Source: Brachionus koreanus
Lineage: Eukaryota; Rotifera; Eurotatoria; Ploima; Brachionidae
Assembly (NCBI GenBank): GCA_016987375.1
Contig: PJRA01000005.1
Span: forward strand, 2,512,748-2,576,747
DNA: 64,000 nt
Direction of reading: 5' to 3'
Below are positions 1 to 12,426 of the stretch, one piece after another. The notes under the pieces were generated by a model. The model was not told the origin of the DNA. It did not search any database and saw only the letters and a list, made by a program, of their open reading frames with translations. Both the position numbers and the translations under genes were made by a program. Every line of letters starts with the position of its first letter. Positions within the stretch are counted from its first letter, which is position 1.

Positions 1-545
1 AAAAAAAAAGAATATGATAATTGATATATTTGGATAGGATCTAAGCTCGCATAAAATTCGATTATACATTAATGTCGAACTGAATCGCGCATAGATTTCT
101 TTTTACAAATAAACAGTTTAGTTTGATATTCTCTTTCTAGAGGTGAAAGCTGTATAAAATAGCTAAGCTAATGCTAGAAGTGATTAATCTTTTACGACTG
201 AGGCCGAAAAAAATTTTTCAAGACTCTTATCTAAACAACAATTGCTTTCGATAAAAGATAGTCATTTAGGGATTTGAGATAGTCTTATCTAAAACATTTT
301 TATTAGAAATCATTTCCGTAATTTAATTTTAATAATGGAAACTTAGCAACCTTAAAATGCTATTTAAGTGTTTGGTTTACTCCGAAAAAAAAAAATTTAA
401 ATTAATTTTTCACGCATTGACTTAGCTGACATATTTCCTAGTTATTTCACTTATATTGCAAAATAGATAAATTGTGTGTGTTTCCAACGAAATTCTCTTA
501 GTTGTTTATATTTCATAAAACATTAATAGATAAAAAACCAAATCT
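1..545. other. 5' flank of the AMPK gamma gene, no gene seen
   Basis: AT-rich sequence with no convincing exon on either strand. It probably contains the upstream promoter and 5' UTR of the AMPK gamma gene, whose first in-frame ATG is at 546, but no recognisable motif fixes a transcription start. Confidence 0.5.
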
Positions 546-3500
546 ATGTCGAGCATATTCAAAAGTTTGTTCTCTTTTCCGTCTGATAAACGCACAAGAC
601 GTAAATCGGAATTCGCATCGGCGACTAGTGCTTGCGAAGAAAACCACAGTAAAAATCGGCGACACAGTGTGCCCGAGCCCTCGTTGCACAAAAACGTTCA
701 ATCTTATCTCGAGCCTATTCACGAGGTAGATCTTCTACTTATTTATTTATTTCAAAAATTACTTTTCAAATTGACTGATCTAGATTATTCTATAACTAGT
801 TTAAGCAAAAGCATTAATCAAAATTTCAAATTTGGCTTCAAATAGTTTATTTAAAATCTGTCGATTTGAAATAGAAGCTGCAGAATGCGTTAAATTTTAA
901 ATGATGTAACATTTTATTTTCTTCTCATAGGTGAGAATTGGTTCATATGTAAAAATATGCTTTTAGTAGAGGCGTTATTTCAACCTTATTTAGGTATGGA
1001 TGATTTTTTTTGGTTTTTGAATTATTAAAATTATTATCATATTTTTATGCAGCTATGGAAAAAATTAGTCTTTTCAAAGTTAATTTTTTTTCTAAGAAAA
1101 AAAATTAATTTTCAAATAGGCATGAACGATTTTTAATGTTTCTATTACTTACTTTATGCATATTTATTTATTAAAATGGATCCTAAAAAATAAATCGGAA
1201 AAATAGAAAAAATATGTTGATGATTAAAAGAGAGAGAGAGAGAAAAAAATATATTTTTTTCTTTTTTAATGTTTAATTGCGCACATTGGCTTTAAAAGAA
1301 TAAATTAAGAGGATACACATTTTAAAATACCTATTAAAAAAATTAAATATATATTTTTTGGATTTAATTTAACGAAAAAAAAAAAAAAAAAAGTGCGCAA
1401 ATATTTAATATTTGTGAGCAATTAGAATTTAAACTAAAATAGTCGATTAAATTTTTATTATTAATAAATATATTACATTTGAACACATACACATTGTTGA
1501 CAACACTAAGCCAAAAATTTGATCTGAATAAAATTTTCAATTTTTTAGTATTAAATACTTAAGTCAGATAAGAACAAAATGAAGATGCCATCTTTGTTTT
1601 ATATTAATTAAGCAATCTTAAATAAAATCCCAGAGCGCTTTTTTATTTTAGTCATGCATTCAATTCTTTATTGACTTGATAAAAATTTCATCTTGTTTAA
1701 TTAAAATTTGGCGTGTTAAATCTTAAATTTAAGAATGAACACTTGGCCTTCAAGACACCCAATATTAACATGAATCTAACTCCGAACAAAAATTCTCCCA
1801 AAGAAAAACGTTCGTTCACGTTTTTCCGCTCGCGAACTCTTTCGAGCAGTTCGGCCGAGTCTAGCAACGGCCTCTCAACTAGTCCTCGCATCTCACCCAG
1901 ATCCCTGTTGGACAAGGTCAGAAAACGATCGCAGAGCGATGCCAAATCGCAGCAGCCGATTGTCGAAAGCATAGGCGACCGGCCACAACAGCAACAGCAG
2001 TTGTTAAAAAAGTTAAATGGAGCTTCTCCACTTAGTACTGGGCCGAGTTCGGTACGCAGACAAGTTAGTCATAGTATCAGCGAGGAGAGCGAATTTCACT
2101 TCGATAGCTCTATTTCTCCAACAACGCGCTTAAAGGTAATTACACTTTTTTTTAGATAATTTAGTATTTTTTTCCTAATTGAAATCAAAAAAATAAAAAT
2201 ATTTTCAGTTTTTATAAATTCATATACACTCAATTTAGAATAATCAATAATTTTCAAAAATTTCATCATCAAACAGAAGGGAAATTAAGAATTTAGAGAA
2301 TTTGGCCGATTGATTGATTCAAATGAAACGATTAATTTAAAACGCGTGTTTTATCTTGATTTATTCCATGAAAAAACGAAAAGGATAAATTTAAATAAAA
2401 TTGCGTATCTTCTTAAAAATCAATCATCAGTCAATAATCAGATAAAGAACAAAATTTTTTGTTTTTTCTTTGCAACTGAATTAGATGAAATTTTTTATTT
2501 CGAGTTAAGTTTTTTTTTTTTTTTTTTTAAATTAATCAATTTCTTAATTTTTATTTCCATAATTAATGGCTGAAATAATTTTTTATTTGCATAATTTAAA
2601 AAAAAAAAATTATTTTGATTAATTTATGTTTTAGATGAGTTTGTTCAATAAGACATCAAAATTCGATCGAGAGCCCATAGGTAAGTAAAAATCAGCATTT
2701 TTTTTTTTTAAATGGAAGTTAGAAAATAGATGAATTGTTCCAGGTCCAAATAGTAAAATAAATTCTCAATCTTGATACATATTTGCTTAATTTTCATATG
2801 CAAACTTAAACTTGATAAAAAAAAGTAGACGCGCTGATATCATATTCCTAGAACTTTGCACCTTTAAAACCAAAACTTGGGTATGTTTTGACAAAATTTT
2901 TGAAATCAAGCTAAGGGTTAGCTAGAACTAAATTTTAAATGCAACAAAGTAGTGAACAAGTAACACAATAGCAACAATAGGATTTTTTTTTAGAAATATT
3001 ATAATTTTGCTCGCTTGCAATAGTTGCAACCATTTAAAATTATGATGCGAAAACTGAATTAACTAAAGCCAAATTTTAAAATGTTTAGCATAATTCTCCT
3101 TATAAATATTTGATGTTTCGTTATTAAAGATTGCTTTAAAAAAAATATGAACCAAAAACTCTCATTCAGTTTAAATTGAAAATTTTTTTTCTCAAATTTT
3201 CGCATAAACTCATAGTTGCCAGATAAGATTATTTTGAGAATATTCAAGTGGCGCTTGAATTTTCATAATTTAACAAGGAAAGAATATTTTCAATTCAATT
3301 AAATCAGGAGCTAATAATTACACCTTTGGAATTTGTGTTTAGAAAATGTCAGGAGGCCATTCACCTGCGCAACGAATCAAGTCGTCAAACGGATCTAAAG
3401 CTCAATCGACAAATTCACTAAGCAGCACAATGAGCAATTCGGCTATTCATCACGTGGGTCGACATGTCGCCCTCAGTCGACAGTCCACTCATTCTCCAGT

Positions 3501-6500
3501 TGGTTTTTACCATTCTTTTTCTCTATTTTCATTATTCTATTTAGCATAGTATTTGCTTTGATTTTGATCACGGCTTCGAGGCCATAGGTAAATATCAATG
3601 CATCATTATCTACTTCCATTTCTACTTTAATCTTAATTTAATTCTTTTTTTTAAAATTTTAACAGAAAACAATCAAATTTTCAGCTATTTTATGAAGCAC
3701 AAATACTGCTATGACATCATGCCAAAGAGTGCTAAAATAGTTGTCTTTGACACACAATTACTTGTAAGTATTATCCTATTTTTTTTTCGATTAGCCATCT
3801 AGAAGATAATTTAGTCGGCAATATTATTAAAAAACGATTAAAATAAAAATTTATTAGCTGGTATAATACTGGTTATGAATTATTTTTTAGTTATTACTAT
3901 TGAAAAACAAATAAACATAATATGTCTCAGGTAAATCAGAATGCCCGTAAATTTTATTTTGTAGAGAAGCTTGATTTGGCATTAAAGAATTTTTTTGTTT
4001 TTTATTTAGTCGCTTGTCTAGATTATTTTAGTCTCAAAAGAAAAAATTTTTCATTTAGATAAAAAAGCTAATTTATGACAAAGATAAATTTGTTATAAAA
4101 AAATCTCAATATTTTTATTTAAATATTTAAATTAATCAAGATTATACTTGAAATAGAAAATTAGGATTTTTTGAATAAGTCATTACGGAAATGAAATAAA
4201 ATAAATTATCCGTTGACAAAATTGATGAAGATTGTTTTTTCTAAACGATGATTTTATTCAAAGGTTAAAAAAGCTTTTTTTGCCTTGATTTATAATGGTG
4301 TACGTGCAGCGCCTCTATGGGATAGCAAGAATCAAAAATTTGTTGGAATGCTGACCATCACGGATTTTATTCTTATACTACAAAAATACTACCGCGAGGC
4401 AAATGTAAATTAACATTTTATTTTTTTTCTATCTAATTCTACTTCAATTATAAAATGATATTTAAATTTCATAATCAGTTATTGGAAAATTTTCGTCTAA
4501 ATTCAAGAGATAATATTTAAGTATATAGTGAATACTTAATTATTTAATCTCTTCGATTTTAAGCAATTGAATTCTTTAATTCTATTTCTTTTTTTCTTTA
4601 ATGTCAAGGCTAAGTTCAAAATTTTAGCCTTAGCAGTTTAAAAACAAATTTCTTTATAAATTAGTTTATGTTTGGTATATAAAATCAATATTAATATTTA
4701 ATTATTTTAATTTCTCTGCTTGAAATTCCGACACCAGTCACTTCTTTTTGTTCCACCATCCAGCTAACAAGCTTCGGTTTAAAAATATTCAGATTCTTTG
4801 CATTTACCACATCATCCGAGTATTTATTTCATCCATACAAAAGTTTTATCTAGAAAGACAATTCTTTATTTTTTAATGTCTGAATTAGACAATAGCTTTT
4901 TTCTTCTCCTCAAATCATAACTTAGGTTACAAGTTATTGATTGGCCCACTTCTGCAATCAACTTTTCTTGTTCTTCGTTAAACTCTCAAGTTCATTTTGT
5001 CTTTTTCTGTATAAGGGCACCATGCACTGACAGTAAACTCCAGATGCAGTCTAACCATTGAAAAACATAATGACTTGATAATCTGGCTTCAAGAATACTT
5101 AATTACTTTTTTGATTAAACTCAACATTCTATTTGCTTCAGCATTTTTGATTTGAATGCCCCATTTTAAATCACTCTGTTTGTAAACACTGTATTGTCGT
5201 CGTCAGAATATTTCAAAATTAAATAAGCTTAGAAACATCTTAGTTGAAGAAACACTTGTCAAGCGAATGGTAGCTAAGTCTCTTTAAGAGCTTAAAATTT
5301 CAGTTGCAACAGAGCTAGGTAGCAGAGAATAGACAATTAAAGAGTTAAATGAATAAGTAAATAAATGAATCAATTCATGCATACAAAAATAAAATAAAAG
5401 CAAATATAATTTAAATTTGTGATTGCAGTTAAGTACCCAAATCCTTTTAGACTTTTGATTTATTCAGAGATTTCAAACTTATCTTATAATCAAACTCAGA
5501 ATTTTTGTTGCCATTATGAACAATTTTGAATTTATCTTCATTTAACCGAGTGGAGCACTTTTTTGACCACTTTCACACTTTATCTATATCCGATTGCTGC
5601 TTATAGATCGTGTTGAAATTATTAATTCTTGATCAATATGTTATCAACTTATGTTATTAGCTTCATAATGATTTTGAACAATATTCAACATGTCTTTAAT
5701 TTAATTTTTCACATTAAATATATTAAAAGCAAGTACGTATATAAAAAATTTTTTATGAAATTTTGTTAAAATTTTTTAATTAAATTGAGATAACTGATTT
5801 AGAAATAAAAGTATCTATTGAAAAATGATAGAAGAAGCATTTTAACTATTCTTTGACTTTTTATGTTATGAATTTTTTTTCAGGCCAAGATAGACCAGCT
5901 CGAAGAGCACAAAATAGAGACTTGGCGAGAAGTTCTCAAAGAATACAGTCGACCATTTATTTACTTACGCCCAGAAGACAGTTTGTATGATGCTGTAAAA
6001 ATTTTGACCCAAAACCGAGTACACAGATTGCCAATCATAGATCCTCATACGGGAAATGTAACCTGTATAGTCACTCACAAACGTATACTAAGATATTTGT
6101 ATTTATTTGTAAGATAAATTGAATTAAAGCGAAAAAAACAAACTTAAATCAAAAAAATTTTCCTAGATTTACGACATGCCACAACCTCAGTTTCTTAGCC
6201 AGACTATCGAAGAGCTCAAAATAGGATCCTACGAAACTATAAAAACTATTAGTACTAATACACGTATAATTGAAGCGCTTAATATATTCGTGTCCACACG
6301 TGTTTCTGCGCTTCCAGTCGTTGACCAAAATCAAAAACTGGTCAATATATACTCAAAATTTGATGTTATTGTGAGCTATTAATATTTTTTTTCATAGGTT
6401 TAATTAAATAGTTTATATTTCATATTTATTTTATTAGGATTTAGCAGCCGAAAAAACCTACAACAATTTGGACATATCCGTTACCCAGGCTTTGGAATAC

Positions 6501-6947
6501 AGACACAAACGTTTTGATGGAGTTGCCAGCTGCACCAAAAAGGAAACCCTGGGCTCTATAATGGAAAGAATAGTTAATAAAGAAGTACATCGGTTAGTAA
6601 TTGTTGATGAGGAAAATCGGGTCAAAGGAATTATATCTCTATCAGATATATTAACTTTTATCATTTTGAAACAAGGAGAAATGTCTTCTCAGGAACACAC
6701 ATTAAACAAAGCTACTTCCCTCACAGCTTCATTTGGTTCTACTCGTCTTTCGCCAAGCACAGAGCATGTAAATTTGAGCAACAATCAGTCAAAATTGAGT
6801 CCTGGTTCCAATACGGTGAATATGAATGATTCAAATTCTTCTACTAATTCTGGAAATTCTTCACCATTTGCCGTACCTAATCAGCATCAGTCAGCAGAAA
6901 ATGCTATATTTGAAGACGATCCAATGGAAGCAGAACCTGTAAAATAA
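546..6947 (+). CDS. PRKAG: AMP-activated protein kinase gamma subunit, multi-exon with alternative 5' exons
   Basis: Regulatory gamma subunit of the AMPK heterotrimer; binds AMP/ADP/ATP through four CBS repeats and relays cell energy state to the kinase. Core exons: 3666-3763, 4264-4404, 5884-6108, 6167-6370, 6438-6947, all with GT..AG borders and matching phases. Family hallmarks seen: [90 protein letters not shown] and SLSDIL, so the nucleotide-site His/Arg and Ser/Asp positions are kept. The last CBS repeat is followed by a Ser/Asn-rich tail of about 90 residues. Upstream are two candidate 5' modules that both end in phase 1 and fit exon 3666: (A) 546-725 and/or an exon ending at 2135, then 2635-2680; (B) 3346-3498 plus 3545-3587. 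These N-termini are Ser/Arg-rich and not conserved in the family. Identity is very secure; the 5' splicing is inferred. Confidence 0.93.
4738..5720 (-). mobile_element. Decayed non-LTR retrotransposon (LINE) fragment in an AMPK gamma intron
   Basis: The stretch aligns by eye to the 3' reverse-transcriptase part of the LINE at 32852-35835, in the same orientation. Shared blocks include the 3'-terminal coding region (compare 4738-4830 with 32930-33030) and the block around 5040-5185 matching 33400-33560. It carries many indels and stops and encodes nothing intact. A 249-bp segment (5187-5435) with no counterpart in the longer copy splits it. It accounts for most of the unusually long 1.48-kb intron (4405-5883). 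Confidence 0.85.
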
Positions 6948-9330
6948 AAAAATTGTTTTTGTATTTTTTTCTTTATTATTATTTTTTCTATTAAACTTTA
7001 AAATTACCACTGATGCTAGTAGAATTGAGGCAAAACAATCGTTCACATGTAAGAAGCCCTCTTATACTTACTTTCTCATTTAAAAAAGTTAAAGCTTGAA
7101 AAAAAAGTCTAAATGAATTTTTTTTAAAATTAATATTTCTTTTACAAATCGACCAGCTATCTAAATTTTTAAATTTTCAAAAAAATAAAATATTTACAAA
7201 CTCAATTTTTTCACTAGACGGTGCCTATCTTATAGAGATTTATAGATTTATTTATTTTATAGAGAATTAAAAGCCAAAATTGATGTCAAGACAAGAAATA
7301 GTTTGAAAAAATAAAAATATATTAAAATTTTCTAATAGACTTTTTCAAATTCTCAAAGCTTATAGCACTTTATGATTTTTATTTTATTAACACTAGTAAA
7401 TACTATTTAATCAGATTTGAGTTTAAATGTTTTAAATATTTAACTGAAAATTAAATTCAAAAAAATGATGAGTTCAACTTAGTATGAACAAAAAAAGTTT
7501 ATCACTGAAGTATGATTTAAAATTTTAGCATACATAGTGCCGGAAGTTAACTTGTCACATCATATCATCTAATATTATATATCAATCACTATTATTTTTT
7601 TTGCCTTTTCCTTGTTTCGCCTATTATCAGAAGATGATAGTAAAAAATAATTAAACATTTAATTTTAATATGTGAATTTCTAAAGGTAAAAATTTATGCG
7701 TGAAATCTAAAAATATATTTTTTTATTGCTATAAGGATTGACCGTAGCCTTTAGAGATTCTGAAAGCAAAAAGTAAATTTTGCTTATCCAAAAATTAAAT
7801 CTTATTTATTATCCTTAAAACAAATTTGGAATTAAGCTATCAAAGCTAAAAATAATAAACTTTACGCTATTAGAAAAAAATTAAAATAAAAAATTCCTGA
7901 GAACTCAAACAGTGTGTCTAAACGTGAATACAGGGTTTTTTTTTTATTTATTTTAAAAATCTTGGTATTGTAAAATTCAAATACAAATCGAACAAAAATT
8001 CTTGGTAGATTAAAATATATTAATATTAAAAAAATTTAAAAAAACACATACATTATTTTTATTATTATTTCAATGAACGCTTTTAATGATGTTAAAAAAA
8101 ATAGAGAAATTAAAGACAAATGTTTAAAAACAATTCCAAATAAATTTTGAAAATAATGTTAATTATGTTTTTTTTCTACTTTAGTTAATTTTTATTCAAG
8201 TTTTCTTAATGTAAAAAAAAATAATTTTATTTTTGTTTACCAAATAATTTGAAAGAGCTTTTTTAATTTACTGAAAAATTGCACAAAAAATCTAAAAATA
8301 TGAAAATGTAAAAATGTAAAATTATTTTCAGATTGCCTTTTGTTTACCATTTTATCAAATATCAAAATTATTTTAAATTTTTGTACTCAAACATTGTTGA
8401 AGATTTTTATCTAGCAGATATATTAACAAAGTAAACGATTGTAAAGTAAAAAATATTGAAAAAGTGTTGCAGCAGCCCTCAAAAACAATGTCAAAGTTTA
8501 ATTTCTAGCCAAAACTTATATAATTTACGAAATAATTTATGTGTCTAGAAAAATAAAATTTTTAAAAATCCCCAAAATATGGGAGATTATACTTTTATCC
8601 ACAAAATGATGTATTTTTTAAGTTTTTTCCTAAAAAAAATCTGTGTTCAAACCAAATTTAGTGGTCGAATTTGATAATTTTTGAAATTTTAAAAATACTG
8701 GAGTCATAAAACATCAAAAGTGATGCAAACTTTCCCTAATATTTTTAAAATTCAATTATCTTCACCTATAAAAATTTATTTATCAAAATTAAAATTTCTT
8801 ACTTACAGGTCCTATTTTTTGATATAGGAAAATATATGTGACATATTTATTTCTGGCACAGCATTGAATCAGTTTATTCAATTAATTAAACTAAGCTACT
8901 GCATTTGAACAATTAAATCAACATAAAAAAAAAGAGTCAATTAATTATTTACCTAGTTTTCTAAGCCAATAACGCTCAATATGAACAAAACAAAGTTAAT
9001 AAAGCTTAAAATTTGAAAAAAATTTTAGAAAAATGCTGATTTTTAATGTATTAGCGTTTATTTATTTTTAGAAATTTAAAAAATTGTGTGGAATAAACTT
9101 ATTCTAAACAAATTAAAAGGTGATTTTTTTTATTTTTAAATAAGCATGATTTGATTCTTTGTTGCCTTATATTATATAATTAATTGATAATTTTTGATCC
9201 TAATGTTAATTTGCCTTTTAAAATCGAAACAAAAACATAATGAAATAAACATTGAAATGCTAGAATAATTTATTTTTCTGGTATAAAGCAGAATTTCAAA
9301 ATTAAATATTTGAATTGAACATCAGAACTT
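6948..9330. other. Intergenic AT-rich region
   Basis: Nothing coding is seen. Homopolymer A and T runs are frequent. A TTAACACTAG motif near 7387 resembles the termini of the MITE family at 25.6-26.1 kb, but no partner end was found. The 3' ends of the AMPK gamma gene and the gene at 9331 converge here. Confidence 0.5.
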
Positions 9331-12300
9331 TTAAAAATAAATTAAAAATAACGAAACGAAACAAAGACTTATTAACGAACCAATTTTTCCCATCATAGCT
9401 GCTCTACCTTTTCCAAATTCGTTGTCATCTTTTTCTTTAAAAATTGATTGATTGATATTCGAAAGAGTAGCACTAATTGAATCACTTATTTTTATAGGAT
9501 CAGTTTTAAAATTTCTAGATGTATCCTTATTTGTCGTAAAGTATCTTTTTGTTGAGAAAATTGTCGAATATTTTTGATTATCAATATCATCTGATATTTC
9601 ATTAACTTTACTCAAACTAGTTAAAGCTTTATCAAAACTATTTGTGTTAATTTGAAAAATAGTTTGATTTATTATTGGATTTTTGGAATTTTCAATATCT
9701 TTAGTCTCATGTGCGTATGTAGAATTTGAATTGATAAATTGATAATTCTCAGTAATCTTACTGTTTGAAGAAACCACTGCCTTACTTTCGGTTTCAGTGG
9801 AAGTAATTTGATAAAATTCTCTAGTAGAATTAAGATTATTTGAGTTATTTCTATGGATTTTTACTTCTTTGAAAGACTGGGCCACAACATCTGAGTCCAA
9901 ATTTAATTTTGCGATTTCAATATCACCAGTAATACTAGCATCAAATAAGCAATCAGTATTGTTACCACATTTTTCTTTAGCTACAATTTCTAAATCAGAA
10001 TTATTAAAAACTAATCCGTCTTGGATGAATTTTGGAACATAATCAATATCGTGATGACTATCATAGCCAAAACCAAGTTCATAGAAAAAAATGCTCTCAT
10101 TTTCTCTAACCATCCATTTCTGTCCATAATTCTCAAAAATATCCTTATCGTTTTTTGCATTAATATTCAAAATTGTCCCATTGGGAAGAATGAAGTCATC
10201 GGACGGATCAGCGTTAAAATTGCCCAGTAAACCTACAGTTCTATTCATATAAATTTGAGATATTGTAGTAAAAAGCGTAAGTGCGTTTCTACTTGGGGAG
10301 ACCAGTATTTCAATATTAATTCCAAAATTGTAGACCAACTCAATTTTTGTTCCGTCCGATACAATTAAATGAAGACCTTTCAAAGATATGCTTTCATTTT
10401 CTATATCTATATATTCTCCATTTAAAATAATTAAGAGATTGTTTTTAAAATCAAGCTCTATTTGAATATGATCTGTATTGTTATTTGCTTTAATGGATAA
10501 GGCTTTGTAAACTGTTCCTTGTGATTGTGTACCATTAATAGTGACTGGAGCTATACGAACCTGAACGATTAGTTCAATGTCTTCAATCTGAAATAGATTA
10601 TATTCACCATATCCATTAAAAGTATATCCCAGTCCATCAAATGTTAAAAAATGTGGATCACCTGTTACAAAAGCTATTCCATCATTGATCCAGCGAGAAC
10701 TGTCATCTGAAGGTCTTTTTTTATAGTATAAATGACAGTTTTTAGATAAAATGCAGCATTTATAATAAGGCAAGTAGGCTTCATATTCTGATCCATCTCC
10801 ATTAAAAGGCAAAAGAATCGGTACTCCTCCACCTGGAGGCCCAACTAGCAATTGATTTTGATCATCATAGCAGCATTTTTGATACGCCCGTCCATAAGAA
10901 GTCCATCTTGTAAATGATCTATAGCATGTTTGGGCATTCGGATGATAAATATCACACTTTTCTCTTTTATATGTATTACATAAACTGTCTTTGTAATACA
11001 AAGAAAAAAAATTAGAGCTTGAATTAGATGGTATAATCGGTGGACATGGTGGTAAATTATCAATAAAATTTTCTGGATTTGGTTGCGCATCATACCACAT
11101 TTTACATTCTAATCCTGCTAAAAATGATGAAAAAAATATCAAAAAGTTCATGACAAAAGAAAAAATTGTCAATGAATTTAAAAACCTTGTATTTTGTGAA
11201 GGCGCTAAAGCAAAATAAGCTCTTTGAATAGCAAACAAAGATGTTTGATTAAAAATATGTGAAGAATTAAAACTTATGGTATTGGTTATACCAGATTTTA
11301 TCAATTTTTTTTCGGAGCTATTTTGCGTTACTGTTATTAAATACAAATCATATAGGCTATGATTTGGAATCGACTCTAATCTTATCTCTTCATTAGCACT
11401 TGCATTGTAAATGCTTTTTACACCTTCAATCTTGACATAACTTGTCTCTTTGGTGTACAAATATCGATTGATAGTGTTGTTTTTTAATATCAATTTAGCT
11501 CTAACAAAACCAATTTTTTTCATAAATGGAGTTTTAAAACGACAAGTAAACCAATTGATAATATCGCAATTAACTTCTTCTTCTTCAATTAAAACAGTAG
11601 CTGATTTGGAATTCAAGTCAAAACATGGACCACTAACAGTTACATCTTCTCCGCCAAAAACATAAACACTATACGGATTAAAACTAGCAACATTACGAAA
11701 ATCACAATCGTTTTCAATTAGTTCACCCTCATCAACTTTAAAAACCCATTTTCCCATGATTCCTATATTAGATTGATTAGCTAGTTTAATAACATCTGAT
11801 GTAAAAACTCCTGGCATTGAATCAAATCTGAATCCATCTCCAGCATTGATGCCAGCTTGTGCATGAACAGGGCTATTTTTCGATACAGACCATTCTAACT
11901 TTTGATAGTTGAATATAACAAAGGAATTAAAGCCATTACTTGCAATCAATGCCTGGAAAGTATTTCTATGTGAGGATGAATCAGACAGAAATGGTACTAC
12001 TTCGTGCCAAGTGATCAAATATGCCCATGTGGCATCAAAAAAGCCAAAACGTAAAGAAACATCACGACTAATTTGATCTAGTGTTAACTGATCGGTGACT
12101 TCTCTATGATATATGTCGCCAGATTTTGTTAAATCAATATCAGTCCAAAATGGTGCTATGATGTAATATTTATGAGCTGGAAATGAGACTGGCATATAGC
12201 TGCGGATGCCGTTCCCTAAAGACAAAACACCATTTGTTCCGATAAATAATTTTGAAAATTTATTTCCATAAAATGTAAAATTTGGAAAAATTTTAAATGG

Positions 12301-12426
12301 ACCTTCAAATGAATCATCTTTTTTAGACATTAAATTGTCATTTTGATCTGTTCCAAATAGATACAAATTGTTTAAAGCTTGAATTTCTTTTAAAGCAAAC
12401 AATAAAAAAAAAATATTAAAAAACAT
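9331..12426 (-). CDS. Secreted or surface NIDO-AMOP-VWD protein (mucin-4/SUSD2-like)
   Basis: A 1031-residue single-exon protein. An N-terminal signal peptide (about residues 1-18) is followed by a NIDO domain (about 50-220, with FIGTNGVLSLG and APFWTDIDL), an IPT/TIG-like segment (about 255-330), a Cys-rich AMOP region (about 438-585, with paired CC motifs) and a von Willebrand D domain starting at GDPHFLTFDG near residue 588 and containing GLLGNFNADPSDDF. A Ser/Thr/Asn-rich, heavily N-glycosylatable stalk follows, and the extreme C-terminus is hydrophobic, fitting a membrane or GPI anchor. This order is that of the SUSD2/MUC4 group of cell-surface adhesion proteins. No sushi repeat was recognised. 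A hydrophobic stretch at about residues 414-437 sits between IPT and AMOP. It lies in a GT..AG interval of 68 nt (11118-11185), but removing that would break the frame, so it is treated as coding. The exact biological role is unknown. Confidence 0.88.
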   Translation of the reverse strand: MFFNIFFLLFALKEIQALNNLYLFGTDQNDNLMSKKDDSFEGPFKIFPNFTFYGNKFSKLFIGTNGVLSLGNGIRSYMPVSFPAHKYYIIAPFWTDIDLTKSGDIYHREVTDQLTLDQISRDVSLRFGFFDATWAYLITWHEVVPFLSDSSSHRNTFQALIASNGFNSFVIFNYQKLEWSVSKNSPVHAQAGINAGDGFRFDSMPGVFTSDVIKLANQSNIGIMGKWVFKVDEGELIENDCDFRNVASFNPYSVYVFGGEDVTVSGPCFDLNSKSATVLIEEEEVNCDIINWFTCRFKTPFMKKIGFVRAKLILKNNTINRYLYTKETSYVKIEGVKSIYNASANEEIRLESIPNHSLYDLYLITVTQNSSEKKLIKSGITNTISFNSSHIFNQTSLFAIQRAYFALAPSQNTRFLNSLTIFSFVMNFLIFFSSFLAGLECKMWYDAQPNPENFIDNLPPCPPIIPSNSSSNFFSLYYKDSLCNTYKREKCDIYHPNAQTCYRSFTRWTSYGRAYQKCCYDDQNQLLVGPPGGGVPILLPFNGDGSEYEAYLPYYKCCILSKNCHLYYKKRPSDDSSRWINDGIAFVTGDPHFLTFDGLGYTFNGYGEYNLFQIEDIELIVQVRIAPVTINGTQSQGTVYKALSIKANNNTDHIQIELDFKNNLLIILNGEYIDIENESISLKGLHLIVSDGTKIELVYNFGINIEILVSPSRNALTLFTTISQIYMNRTVGLLGNFNADPSDDFILPNGTILNINAKNDKDIFENYGQKWMVRENESIFFYELGFGYDSHHDIDYVPKFIQDGLVFNNSDLEIVAKEKCGNNTDCLFDASITGDIEIAKLNLDSDVVAQSFKEVKIHRNNSNNLNSTREFYQITSTETESKAVVSSNSKITENYQFINSNSTYAHETKDIENSKNPIINQTIFQINTNSFDKALTSLSKVNEISDDIDNQKYSTIFSTKRYFTTNKDTSRNFKTDPIKISDSISATLSNINQSIFKEKDDNEFGKGRAAMMGKIGSLISLCFVSLFLIYF

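Noticed and set aside
10021..10230. Plus-strand frame within the VWD gene
   Set aside because: Antisense shadow of the VWD-encoding exon with no family similarity.
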